Assembly (NCBI RefSeq): GCF_027580225.2
Contig: NW_027395276.1
Location: 3,517,501-3,581,500, forward strand
DNA: 64,000 nucleotides
Direction of reading: 5' to 3'
From: Misgurnus anguillicaudatus
Taxonomy: Eukaryota > Chordata > Actinopteri > Cypriniformes > Cobitidae
The position numbers and the translations under genes were made by a program. Below the pieces are notes generated by a model, which made no database searches, was not told the origin of the DNA, and saw only the letters and a program-made list of their open reading frames with translations. How positions within the stretch are numbered: the stretch's first letter is position 1; the number at the start of each line of letters is the position of its first letter. Below, piece by piece: positions 11,140 to 22,539 of the stretch.

Positions 11140-12560
11140 AACGAGATGTGCCTACCGTGGCTGTGGGGAGGCAGCTCCGGCCATACATGCCATGGCATTG
11201 TTGCAGGTTCACCAGGCCAAGGCACTTAATGACCTGCATGAAGGTGGTCATGATTTGGTCGCTTTTAAAGAACTCTGAGAGCGCCATTTTAGAGCGCCTG
11301 GCCTCGCCCGCTCAGGTGGAAAGCGTAAGGCCAAGCTGCCCTGAGACTGGCGACCTGAAGATGGAGGGGATCACTCTTCGGGAGATGGTAAAGGCAACAC
11401 TCCCCCCCTGAAAATTTTCATTAATTTCTGTTCCGCCACCTATTCAACCGGCACCCACAAAACCACAAAAAGAGCAAATTCCTCTTTCTTCTCCAGGTCT
11501 TCAGAGGAGTTCGGGAGCTACGGACGGGCACAAGACCCTACGTCCTCCTCCTCCTCTTTCGCCAGCGGGTATGTCACACCTGCCGGGTCTCGCACAATTG
11601 AGAGTGCCTCCAGCTCTGTCACCCATCAGCAGAAACAAGTGAGTGTTCCCACACACCCTTGCTGCTGTGCCCACACAGAACACAGCAGCCACCACCTCCG
11701 ATCCCCTCGCTGCATGTACCTCGGTCGTGCCGTTAATTTCTTTCGTTCGATGTCTGGGAGCATGGGAAGCGCTTTCCAGCCTGTTGCGTTGGCTTTTACG
11801 CACAATTCATCTCGGCTACGTGATTCAAATGGCTCTGCACCCTCCCAAATTTGAGAAACGCCAACACGCATGTCTCCGTGTCAAGATCGCTGTGCTACTG
11901 GCAAAGGACACGATCAAGCCGATCCCTCCAGCCGAGATGAGGTCTGGGTTTTACAGCCCTTGCTTCACTGTATCCAAGAAAAGCAGCGGGTTGCGACCGA
12001 TCCTGGACCTGCATTTGCTGAATCGAGCACTTAACAGGTTGCCGTTCAAGATACTGAGCACAAAAGCATATTTCAAAGCATTTGTCCAAACAATTGGTTT
12101 GCAGCCATCGACCTGAAGGACGTGTACTTTCATGTCTCGATACTTCCCCAACAAAGGCCGTTTCTCCGCTTTGCGTTCGAGGGCGAGCATATTAGTACAA
12201 AGTCTTACCATTCAGGCTTTTTCTCTCTCTCCCTGTGTCTTCATAAAAGATGTCGAGGGGGCATTAAAACCCCTGAGAGAGAGAGCGGTGTGCTCATTCA
12301 AGCGTATCTCGACGATTGGTTAATAAAAGCCCAGTCTCGTCAGATGGTTTGCGATCACACAGACCATGTGCTCAAACACCTCGCCCGTCTTGGTCAACTG
12401 GGAAAAGAGTAAACTTTGCCCCATGCAGAGGGTCTCTTTTCTCTGTATGGAAATGGACACGATCGATTTAATGTCTAACAGAAGAACATGTACAGTCCAT
12501 CCTGACTTGACAAGAGCGCGTTTTTTGCGAAGCGGTTCCCAATCCGTCGGTCACAACGTG
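11140..12560 (+). pseudogene. DIRS gag/RT remnant (plus copy)
   Basis: Near 11195-11275 a frame reads LLQVHQAKALNDLHEGGHD, corresponding to the C-terminal half of DIRS gag; the N-terminal half is gone. From about 11750 a frame with GAWEALSSLLRWLL leads into the reverse transcriptase, with SGFYSPCFTVSKKSSGLRPI near 11940-12000. The catalytic regions are split over frames: AIDLKDVYFHVSILPQ near 12110-12150 and AYLDDWLIKAQS near 12300-12335. A further piece, SFLCMEMDTIDLMSN, ends it. Frameshifts and stops are frequent. RNase H and recombinase are absent. Confidence 0.78.
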
Positions 12561-12830
12561 ACGTCTCCGTTGCACTTTACATTCAAGTCACTTTTACTCC
12601 TGTTTTATTCTAAACACATTTTAAACTCTTTTAATTAAAATTACTTTTATTTTCATTTATCTTTGTTTTTTATTGTGAATTTATGTCTCTTGTTTTTACA
12701 GATTTTTTTCTCTTAGATTGTTTTCTCAACTCTATGTAAAGCACTTTGAATTACCTCTGTGTATGTAATTTTGCTATGCAAATACACTTGCCTTACCTGT
12801 TGTTACCTCACTTGCAAGTTGCTGAAAAGG
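12561..12830 (+). repeat. LINE (L2/CR1-type) 3' tail fragment
   Basis: The stretch tgtaaagcactttgaattac followed by gcaaatacacttgcc resembles the conserved 3' untranslated end of fish L2/CR1-group LINEs. No reverse transcriptase remains. Confidence 0.5.
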
Positions 12831-14279
12831 GTCTGCTAAATGACTAAACATATGAAGTCTGGTTATTTATTTAGTTTACTTAAATATCTAAATACAATGT
12901 GTGATTCTGAGGTAGTTTTATTTATATACAATGACAGATACAAACAGTTACTCATGTATGTGACTTATGCCTAGATCTTGAAATTATTTTCAGAATGTTC
13001 AGAGAGAAATTACATGTTTTAGATTGTGATTTCCATGACAAATACCAAATTATTAGTTTCTTAATTTTTTCAGTTTTTTAAAAAACATTGTCTCATACAA
13101 TTATGTGAAAACACATGGGATTAGTTCCCAGAAACCCATATTTTGAATAAATAGTTGGCAAATGTTCTTGTGGCAATAGTCGTTATGTCTTGAGGCAATG
13201 AGTTTTGCGTGCACGTGACTTACAGGGAATTAGGAGATAAATCTTCACATTGTTCCCATGGGAAATTACCTTTAGTGCTGCTAATGCAATCCACTACCAG
13301 TTGAGCTATAGAAGTACCTTTGTCTATACTTCTGCAGAAGAGAGAGCTGTAAAACCTATAAAACTACTTAATGACTCCATTCATTAATATACCTGGGCGA
13401 CTTTTTCTCGCGGATCTTCTCCGCTCCCCCTTTCTTCTTTTTGGAGCCTCTGTTGTCCATAATGATTATTCTTAAGTGCAAGGCTAAATGATGCGCTATC
13501 ATCACTGTATATTTCCCCATAAACCTCACGGCTGCTTGGACAAATCCACTTGAGGGGTGGAGCAGGGGGGCGCGATCGTAACACACACTGAACCTGTCAT
13601 GAAATGCAACTGCATTTATACATGACGTGCCGAAAATAAATAGCTTTAACATTTTGGCATTAAAAAAAATTAATCTCGGGGGCCACCGGCCCACATGTCG
13701 ACCGGCCCACCGGGCATTTGCCCGGTTGTACAGATTATCAGTCCGAGCCTGTTTGAAAGCTTGTGTGTGTGTTGTTTGAGGGAATAGTCTGGTTTTTCAG
13801 TAAGATTGAACGGTTTTGAGTGTAGAGCTTCATTTTGACCTGAAAATATGATGTTTGAGGTACTGGGTGAGATATTATGCAATTGTGTTTACTGTTTTGA
13901 GAATATGAGGCATAGTTTCAAGAAATGTGTTTAAGCAACTGAGAAAAACTGTAAAACGTTACATTTATTTAAGACTAACTGTATTAATTTTATAGTTTAC
14001 TAACTAAAGAGAACAATGGCAACTGAGCAGATAGTATATTTTTACCTAAACAAGAGCTTGACTAGAATGTCATCACATTACAGTAACGTACCTTGGGACT
14101 GAATCCGTCTGACAAAGGCGACTGGTAAAAATCAAAATGCATGTCATGACGTCAGCCCACACGTCAGATGCATTATTTAAATCTCAGAATTCACTTTTCT
14201 CTGAAACGCATTTACGAAAACTGTTTAGGTTAATTAATATGTACAGCAGAAAGTGGTATGCAATTGACTGCAATTGAAA
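12831..14279. other. Intergenic, AT-rich, repeat scraps, no gene
   Basis: No host coding frame is visible. At 13670-13745 a ggccaccggcccacatgtcg-type, GC-rich stretch looks like the end of a fish hAT-type repeat. The rest is AT-rich and unassigned. Confidence 0.6.
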
Positions 14280-14830
14280 GTTTAGTAACCATTTTACTAC
14301 AGAAACCATGGTTTAACTTTAAATATCATTGTTTTTAAAACCATGGTTATTTGGTGGTAACCATGGTTTTACTACAGTACCATGTTTTTTTTTATGTAGT
14401 AAAACACAGTTAATTGGTTAATTCAATGCTTGACTATAGTGAAGTTAAAGTGTACCTTATAGAATACTAAATAATGTATTTAAGAAATATACTGTCAGTG
14501 CATTATTATAATGATAATTTCAAGCATACAGATTATACCTAAAATATATTTTAAAATAAGTTTAAATTTAGTTTACTTTAAAAACTGCACAAAACTTTAA
14601 CTTTAAGTATATTTTTCTAAAGTATACTTTTAGAGAATATACTACATTATAATTATTTTGAAGTATGTTAAAAATTGATTTGTAAAAAATATGTGCAAGT
14701 ATGTTGTAAGCATACTTTCAATATATTTAAAGATAGTACATGTATTTGTACTGTAGGTATATTTGTAATGTACTATTGCAAAGTTAAATATATTTTAAAT
14801 ACAATAAAGTATATTTGTTTTTCACCAGGG
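14280..14830. repeat. Palindromic AT-rich MITE-like block
   Basis: Repeated near-palindromes around accatggttttactac (14305-14390) are followed by many variants of agtatatttaaag. The right edge reads tttttcaccaggg at about 14832. Such blocks are common in fish MITEs. No target duplication was identified, so boundaries are soft. Confidence 0.4.
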
Positions 14831-15226
14831 TTTGCATTATTTTTTATCTCTGTTAGTTGTCAGGAAACTTGTTTGTCATTTTTATGATGTGTCAATCAAA
14901 TGTTTGGTATTTTTGGAGGTTTGAGTTAAAAGTTGTGCAGAGATTTATTTTTTTGGCCTGTCATTTTTATGGTCTGTGTCTCTGTGTCCTCTCCCCCCAC
15001 ACCAGCCTCAACATTCCTTACAGCTCAGCAGGGGTTCTTGTATAAAGGTGTTTCTAAAGGATAGTGATAGTGAAATAAATGTAATTCTAACCACTCTGAC
15101 AAAAGTAAAGGGTTATCTTAGAATTAAGGCCTTATGAACCTGTCCTCATGTTTTGAGGTGAAGCGCCCATGCAGATTTTATGCTCACATCTAAAGTTTTG
15201 TTTGTAACATAAAAAGTTTCTATTAA

Positions 15227-16050
15227 AGGGATAGTTCGGCCAAAAGCGATATTAAACCCATGATTTACTCACCCCCAAGCTGTCCGAGTTGCATATGTCC
15301 ATCGTTTTTCAGACAAACACATTTTCGGATATTTTAGAAAATATTTTAGATCTTTCTGTTGATTAAATGTAATGTTACGGGGTCCAGCAATAGTCCACGA
15401 CCTTCAAGTCCAAAAAAAGTGCGTCCATCCTTCACAAATTAAATCCAAACAGCTCCAGGATGATAAACAAAGGTCTTCTGAGGGTAATCCGTGCGGTGTT
15501 GTTGTAGAAATATCCATATTTAAAATTTTATTAACGTAATTAACTAGCTTCCGGTAGCGCCGCCATCTTAGACTCAGTAGAGAGTATTAGCATAGTGTAC
15601 GCACTTTTCTTAGTGACGTATGACAAATTCGGAGGGCGGGGGACAGAGCAGCAGCAGAGAAACCTCTGTACACTGCGTAAGCTCTCATCCTGAATGCGGA
15701 TGACTCTAAGATGGCGGCGCTACCGGAAGGTAGTTAATTACGTTAATAACATTTTAAATATGGATATTTCTACAACAACACCGCACGGATTACCCTCAGA
15801 AGACCTTTGTTTATCATCCTGGAGCCGTTTGGATTTAATTTGTGAAGGATGGACGCACTTTTTTTGGACTTGAAGGTCGTGGACTATTGCTGGACCCCGT
15901 AACATTACATTTAATCAAAAGAAAGATCTAAAATATTTTCTAAAATATCCGAAAATGTGTTTGTCTGAAAAACGATGGACATATGCAACTTGGACAGCTT
16001 GGGGGTGAGTAAATAATGGGTTTAATATCGTTTTTGGCCGAACTATCCCT
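15227..16050. mobile_element. Foldback MITE with ~350-bp inverted arms and TTAA target
   Basis: TTAA flanks both ends (15223-15226 and 16051-16054). The tips are agggatagttcggcc and its complement. The left arm (about 15227-15580) and right arm (about 15700-16050) are nearly perfect inverted repeats, including an atggcggcgctaccgga segment and its complement, around a 120-bp unique centre. No protein is encoded. TTAA targeting fits piggyBac- or Kolobok-type mobilisation. A truncated copy lies at 22540-23066. Confidence 0.88.
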
Positions 16051-16366
16051 TTAAGTCAAACAATCAGACATTTAGGAGTGTCTGGTCAGCCCTCATATTT
16101 GATATCACTTGAACACATGTCAACCATGATGTGTTCTGAATAAGTTTATAAGTTATACTGACCCTTCTGACAAAAGTTTTATCAAGTTTTATCTTAGACT
16201 TAGTGATTCTCGATCCCACATGGTCCATAGGCTCATGCCCGGGCATGTTCCCTACAATCTGATTTCATTAATATCTGTTAATGCAGTCGACATGTCTAGA
16301 TGTTTGACAGCGTCACACAGTAGACAAAGGACAGGCCCAGTACTAGGCTTGCTGGACTGTGGAGGC

Positions 16367-16429
16367 GATAGATAGATAGATGGATGGATGGATGGATGGA
16401 TGGATGGATGGATGGACGGACGGGCAGGC

Positions 16430-16468
<39 letters not shown>

Positions 16469-16472
16469 TAGA
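16367..16472. repeat. Compound tetranucleotide microsatellite
   Basis: The motif changes along the tract: gata, then gatg, then gacg/gcag, then cagacaga repeats. Confidence 0.95.
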
Positions 16473-17690
16473 CCTTCATATAACGACCTAAAACGAGCAA
16501 ACAGGTGATATGAATGCAAAGTTGTACATATAGCTATATTTTATTAATCTATTACTTCACTTATAAATAAATAAAAGTTCCCTATACCGACCCTAACCTA
16601 CACAATATATGCCTTTATTCTAAATAAACACTTGTTAGGCACTTTATTTACACTTCTCAAACATTTTCTTCATTTACAAATAAATGCCTTTTCAATGTGA
16701 TATGTGATAAGCTATATTTTCATTAATTCGTGACCCTTACATGCAATTACATGCTGCTGCAGCAACCATGCTCAAATATCACAACAAAGCACAACGCTTT
16801 AAATAATCTATATTGAAATATCCTGCAAGCAATTTGACATGCATGACAAATTTGTCAAAGGTAATCATATTTGCCCATAACAGCACCAGACAAAAGCACA
16901 AGCCTTAAAATACTGTAAGTGTGAGTTGCGACGAGACCAAAGATAAATCACACTCAAGGGCATTTTGTTTAGTTTTAATTTTTACATTGGTGGGGACATT
17001 AATAATGTTATTATATTAATCTTAGGTGTCATATTTATTAAGGTTACACATGTCAAAAACAACAAATATAGAATAGGCTTATTTTATTTGTATTTAAAAA
17101 AAAAATTTTGTGATGTCAGTGAAAATTCTGACTGTGATCAAGTAAAATACTGAACCATCAGATTTCTTACAAATTTGAAGAAAAAAAATATTATGGAGCT
17201 GCTGGATCTTCTCAGACCATATTCTCTATTGATTTAATTTTTTTAACCCATGTCAAGAAGCAGCACAAGTGGAACAACGGGATAAGGAAGGTGGATGATT
17301 AGCGAGGTTCATCTACCCGTATTACTGACAATTTGATAATTTAATGAATAGTCTATATTTTACGGATAAAATATTAAACTATGTTAAAATAAATGTTACT
17401 GGAATCATTTGAGTAATGTTCCATTTGTATAGAGCGTGTTGTCTTTCTTAACGCCGTAATGCACCTTCGCGTGAAGTGGAAAATCGATCGCTGAGAAATC
17501 GATTGCAAATAATTCAGCACCTTCACTTGGGATAACGCCATTGTTACGTCGAACTTAGAGGCAGCATGTTAAGAAGCTTCCTAAGAGACACTTCGGGGAA
17601 CACACGTAGGAACATAAACAACTTTGGTAAGATATATCTTTTTGAGTCTTCTTAGCACGCTAAGAGTGAACGTTATCGGGGAACCGGGCC
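16473..17690. other. Intergenic, no gene seen
   Basis: AT-rich sequence with no recognisable coding frame. 17410-17690 has a less AT-rich stretch ending ggggaaccgggccctgg that looks like transposon terminal sequence but was not assigned. Confidence 0.5.
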
Positions 17691-17829
17691 CTGGTCTTTT
17701 TCCCCTCCCTTAATGGCATTAAGCCCAAAACTAAAAATAATTCCCAAAAGAAAGCACCATGGTAGAACACTTCATTTAGTATATTTTATTTGAAATATTT
17801 CATCCAAAAATGGGAGCTATTCTCAGGTT

Positions 17830-19070
17830 TTTGTGTATTAGACAAATTACAAAATTATGTTCTGAACTGCACCATATTTGATGTACATGGTCATGCTGAT
17901 ATCCTCAGGGTGCATGCCAGGTTTTGTGGAATTCTGTCCATCAGGGGCCTTCAATAAATCTATTTGTACAAGTGTACATCTCTTTTATTAGTTGATTGAA
18001 TCCAAAATGATTCTTATAAAACGGCTCGTTCTGGTTCTTCATTCTGATTGGTTGAAACGCGTTCTAAGCCGTGATAAAATACCCCGGTAAACCCACGGTT
18101 CAGACCGCATCACAAGTATCACTGCGCCACTGTTGCTGCGTACTGATTTATGAAAATAAACACCACAGTCTTTAATCATTTTTTAATTTTTCTACCTTTG
18201 CACAATTATGGCGATATCCAAATAAATGTCAATAAATAAAACATTTCGTCAATAAAGAGAAAACGTTCTCTGAAGTTTTTTTTGTCTTATTGATATTTCC
18301 GCTATTATCCACAAGATGGCAATCTTATCCAACTTAAACACTGAGGCATTCACTCGACACAACAGCGTTGTGGTGGATTTAGCGTGACGTGTGTTTTGAT
18401 CAGGCTCTGAATCTGATCTCTTACAAAGTTCTTCACAAAAATGGAATTATCTCCGCATTTAGCTGAAAATTTGAGAGGTGATAACTGATAAGACAACAAA
18501 TGAAGGTAGGATGAAAGTTTTTTGATGTTGTTGGAAAGCGGATGGACTGTTCTTTCATTTGATATTTTATGTTTATTTAAAGAAGAGAATTTTTCTGTAA
18601 GGCATTCAACTAAAACTGGGTGGCAACTTAAAAAAAACGCTTCATTTCAACAGTTGCACGATATAAATGTTAATGTATAAATTAGATGAATGTTGATATA
18701 TAAAAATAAACACCACAGTCTTTAATCAGATATTTTCATTGTGCCTTTGCTGCGTCTCTGTTGTTTGTGAACTGGGCTCTGTTGCAGCCACACTTGATTC
18801 TGAGGAACTACTTTGTTTGGCGGAAGAGTAATATTTATACTAATATAATTACAACTTATTTGTGTTTTATTTGATAAAATCCCGCTAACGTTATGAATAT
18901 GAAGTAACCGTTTTATAAACGCAATAAACCCCTCGAAGCTTTGGGTTACCAGTGCATTTTATAACAGCTAAGGGGGTTTAGGCACTCCGCTTCGCATCGT
19001 GCCTAACAACGCCCCTTAGCTGTTATAAAATGCACTGGTAACCCACTGCTTCTTGGGGTTTATTGCTTTA
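17830..19070. repeat. Insertion private to unit 1, ending in a long hairpin
   Basis: Unit 2 lacks this stretch: its homologous sequence passes from the gggagctattctcagg block (near 43475) almost directly to the tagcaaaactctgc block (near 43520). The interior has repeats such as gttctggttcttcattctga and two copies of aaataaacaccacagtcttt. The right end is the stem-loop at 18918-19070. Probably a non-autonomous element, class unknown. Confidence 0.45.
18918..19070. repeat. Long stem-loop (inverted repeat)
   Basis: The arms run from gcaataaacccc to ggggtttattgc and include gggttaccagtgcattttat with its exact complement. The loop is about 20 bases (ctccgcttcgcat) and is closed by ggcac/gtgcc. 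Confidence 0.85.
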
Positions 19071-20107
19071 TAAATAGCAAAACTCTGCAGTCACGTGGAT
19101 GAGCTAATTAGTGAAATGCACTAATAAAAATAATGGGAAATAATTTGTGTTTTTTTCTATCATTATTATTAGTAGTAGTAGTAGTAGTAATAATAATAAT
19201 AACAATATTTCCTAACAAAAACATTTAAAAACACACTATTACAAATGAATAGATGATACTTGTATTATTTCATATATTTTAGTAACAATTTATAGAATTA
19301 AATATTGTTTTAACAATAGGACCATTTTTAACTCCGTTACCATGACTTATGAAACATATATGTCTTCGAACTTAAAACTAGTCACAGTCACAAAAGTTTT
19401 GGTCATATTATAGGAAACAAGTGTAGAAACACTTCTATATGAGTTTTTTATGTTATATCTTGAGAACCGCATGTTTGATGATGTTGACTTTAATGGTAAA
19501 AAGGTGATGATAATTTTCTGTAACTCCGTTACAGAGCACTTTTTTAAAAATCATATTAAGATTTAATTTCACCAGACCATTTTTGTACTACTATTTAAGG
19601 CACATACAAACTGACATATTGTTCCTGAATTTTGGCTCATTAATTGCTAAGTGGCACTAAAAAAAACTCAATTTCCGCGTGATCTTCCCCTATTATTTTT
19701 ATTATCATTTGTGTTAAAGTGATATACAGAAATTTACAATTAATACATATTTAAATCATTTATGCACAAGCACTACTTCTGTGTAAATTGTAGACATTAT
19801 GTTCTGCTTATTTATCATATTTTAAGTTGAAAACTACAATAGGTATCTAGACATAAATTAATTTATAATAATTTCCTTCTTTGTAAATGTTTTCTCTGTT
19901 GATCTTAAAGCCTATGAAACAAACAAACAAACAAAAAAAAAGATGTTAGTAGTTATTATGGGAAATAGATTATGGGAGGTTGAGCATATTATGTAATCAT
20001 TGTAAAGCAAACAGTAGTAAACATTGCACAGGATACAGTAGGACAAAATATGATAACATAACTAGATACTAGCATATAAGTGTATGTTTTGATCCTTACA
20101 TTCCTCT

Positions 20108-20830
20108 CTAATAGCACACAAAGTTAAGTTTTTCCATACAGCCTCTGTTCTCCCATCGCTGAGTTTCCAGGTGTAGAGATCCACAGTAAGAGTAATTGAC
20201 AGGACATGCTGGCAGATCAACCAGGTTTCCCAAATCCTCTCCGGTCAACCAGAACCAAGAACCTGCCAGAAACCTCAGACCGGTCCACACGCTGGGGGTT
20301 TCAGTGCTTGAGATGCTTTGGTTGACTTGGATGAGATGTGAATATGTAGGCAGACTGGCCAGATCAGTGTAGTGAGTCCTGCAGTGTTCAAACGCATCCT
20401 CCCAACTCATCTTCTCTCGCACCAGGATCAGTTCAGGCTCCCACTTGTAGCAGAAGAAAGGGTACGATAAAGAACAGTGAAAGTCATACAACTCACCATT
20501 TCGAACTACAGCACAAAGGTTGATGTTGTCATTGCCTGAATTGCTTGGTTGACCATTTGCCCACATGTAAAAAATGTTATCACTTCCATCACTCCACTGC
20601 CATGTGTTTGTAGTTGTTTTCTTCAGACCAATCCATGAGTACAGTGTGGTGTTAATCTTTGTATATTCCTCCTGACTGCCTACACTTGACAGATCATCAT
20701 AGTTGTCTCTACAATATTTCTGAGCATCGCTCCATGTCTTGGCTTCGTTTATAAAGAAGTGGTTTCTTTGCAAAGCAACAGTCAGCTCACAGTGAGCTGA
20801 CAGAAAAAGAGCAAACATGACAATCTTCAT
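20108..20830 (-). CDS. Secreted tandem C-type lectin-domain protein, copy 1
   Basis: One uninterrupted frame encodes a short lectin-like protein, probably secreted, that would bind sugars or protein ligands outside the cell. The frame opens at 20860, but I prefer the Met at 20830 (codon 11) because it starts directly on a signal-peptide-like stretch, MKIVMFALFLSAHC. Counting from 20860, domain 1 spans about residues 33-143, with HFFINEAKTWSDAQKYC, YSWIGL and FFCYK. Domain 2 spans about 144-250, with MSWEDAFEHC, VWTGL and a terminal FVCY. The usual sugar motifs EPN/QPD and WND are not intact (QPS and YDF in domain 1), so classical calcium-dependent mannose binding is doubtful. There are possible N-glycosylation sites at NTT, NQS and NYS. 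No membrane segment follows. It looks intronless; an untranslated 5' exon cannot be excluded. Confidence 0.85.
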   Translation of the reverse strand: MKIVMFALFLSAHCELTVALQRNHFFINEAKTWSDAQKYCRDNYDDLSSVGSQEEYTKINTTLYSWIGLKKTTTNTWQWSDGSDNIFYMWANGQPSNSGNDNINLCAVVRNGELYDFHCSLSYPFFCYKWEPELILVREKMSWEDAFEHCRTHYTDLASLPTYSHLIQVNQSISSTETPSVWTGLRFLAGSWFWLTGEDLGNLVDLPACPVNYSYCGSLHLETQRWENRGCMEKLNFVCY

Positions 20831-20935
20831 CTCTTCTGTGAAGGTCTGGTCAGTCAACATGGTCCTAAGACATGCTCATTATGGTCATGCAAAATTCAAA
20901 TTTGAAAGTCAGTAATAATGTATGCAAATGTAAAA

Positions 20936-21142
20936 ATGGACAAAGATGAAGTGAGCTCAACAATGAAATGAAAGTGACGTTATTGTCAAGTATGGTCATC
21001 TATGTGATCATTGTATTTAGCCTATCAAGCAGTGAACACACACACGTGGAGCAGTGGACAGCTATCACATTCATGTTAACCGTGAGAACTGAACTTTCAG
21101 ATGGCGAGTTTGACTCTCTAACCATTAGGCCACAACTGCCCC
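20936..21142 (-). repeat. tRNA-derived SINE upstream of lectin copy 1
   Basis: On the minus strand it opens ggggcagttgtggcctaatg. It has an A-box (tggcctaatgg) and a degenerate B-box (agttcagttct), then a tail with gtgtgtgtgttcactgc and catacttgacaataacgtca, typical of a widespread fish tRNA-SINE. It ends about 75 bp upstream of the lectin frame, in the same orientation. The same insertion is in unit 2, so it predates the duplication. Confidence 0.75.
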
Positions 21143-21666
21143 ATTAAAGTTTTAAGATTAAATAAAAGCTAGCAGTCATTTACTAAGTTTTTATGTTTTT
21201 AAGCTAATATTTTGTTTATGAAGCTTTGTTTTGTCTTTAGAAGCTGAGATGTTAGTGAGCAACCTCAACGTCTTTGTTGTTTTGCTTATTTAACCTTTTA
21301 AAAAAATCGGAAAATGCCTGACTGCTGAGATTTGCATTTTAGATTTTCCTATCAAATTTTGCATGTCGTCCTAATGAGCCCGTGAGGATTTGTAATATTT
21401 TTGCATGATTTGAGTATTTGGTTTGCTGTTATAATGGATGAGTGCATTGACTTCAGAGATAAAGCGTTTGTGTTTACACTCCCCAGAAAACATTTCTTGG
21501 TAAGGCCAATGTAGGCACCATGTGGGCCCTACAGTAAGTGGGTTTGTAGGCATGTTGCATGTTGGCCCCATCAGACTAATGAACCTTATGTAGAAACTGA
21601 AGCCAATGTGGACTAAACCAAAGCCAAGTACACTGTTAAACCTTACCAGGCTTTTTAGGAGTAAAT

Positions 21667-21900
21667 TACTAACAACACTGTTGCCAGCTAGTTGCTGTAC
21701 AGCATCTGTAACGGTGACTTACTGGCAACAGTGTTGCCAGTATAGTACTGTGTCTATGACAATACAGTGAATAACTGGCAACAGTGTTGCCAGTAATTTA
21801 CTGTCTCTGTACCATTACGGTGTCTTACTGGCAACAATGTTGCCAGTTTTATACTGTAGGTTAGGAATTATAGTTAATAACTGGCAGCAGTGATTTCAGT
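21667..21900. repeat. Five-unit tandem repeat, 53-bp period, palindromic core
   Basis: The core ctggcaacagtgttgccag, itself a 19-base palindrome, recurs with variation at 21669, 21722, 21775, 21828 and 21881, exactly 53 bases apart. The spacers between cores are partly similar (actgt and acggtg-type words). Not coding. Confidence 0.9.
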
Positions 21901-22052
21901 TAATTACTGAACAGTACCACATGCTTCAGGTAGAATACTGTATAGTATATAAAATGCCGTACTCATTGTGGTACTCTAAAACTTTTGAAAGATTCTGTTT
22001 GTATGTTAATTTTTTTAAAAAGGGAGAAAGAACCCCAAAATATTTAGACAAA

Positions 22053-22515
22053 TACACTTTATTACTGTTGCAATAGACATCAGGATCAGAGGACGGATGA
22101 ACCCAATCGCAGACGAAGTGGGGGAAAACAGAAAACACTTTACTTACTAACATATAACAAAACCCACGAGGGTGTACCCGACATGAAACACCGTAAGCAG
22201 ATAGATAATACTAAACTTGACTAGATAACTTGGCTAGATAACCACATGAACACGAAAACAAAACAAAACGAACCTGCACAGAACTACGGACATAAGGACA
22301 TTATATAGAAAAAAACAAACAAGATAACGAGGGGGAACAGGTGATGGGAAAAGACCAATGATTACTAATAAGCAGGAGAACGAGGGGGCAGGGACAAGAG
22401 ACAAGACACCGAAGGCACATGACCCAATAAACAAGGCCATGAACCTCCACATAGAGCATGGGACTGCCAGAACTCTGCCATCATAACTGGATATAAATAC
22501 AAAACAGGATCCTGA
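22053..22515 (-). repeat. LTR-like repeat (possible solo LTR)
   Basis: On the minus strand it starts tgtcaggatcctgttttg and ends near cctctgatcctgatgtc, giving short inverted ends. A ctatataatgtcc (TATA-like) sequence sits in the middle. The composition resembles a fish LTR. No internal coding region or second LTR is present, and I could not confirm a target duplication. Confidence 0.4.
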
Positions 22516-22539
22516 CAATAAATACACAACACAAGGAAT

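Noticed and set aside
16252..16500. Minus-strand open frame with repeated Cys-Leu-Ser-Val and Ile-His-Pro-Ser
   Set aside because: It is the translation of the tetranucleotide microsatellite, not a gene.
21060..21142. Possible tRNA gene on the minus strand
   Set aside because: The A-box and partial B-box belong to a SINE head: the cloverleaf is degenerate and a SINE tail follows directly.
21667..21900. CRISPR-like regular repeats
   Set aside because: The 53-bp units are similar in repeat and spacer, the setting is vertebrate, and there are no cas genes.
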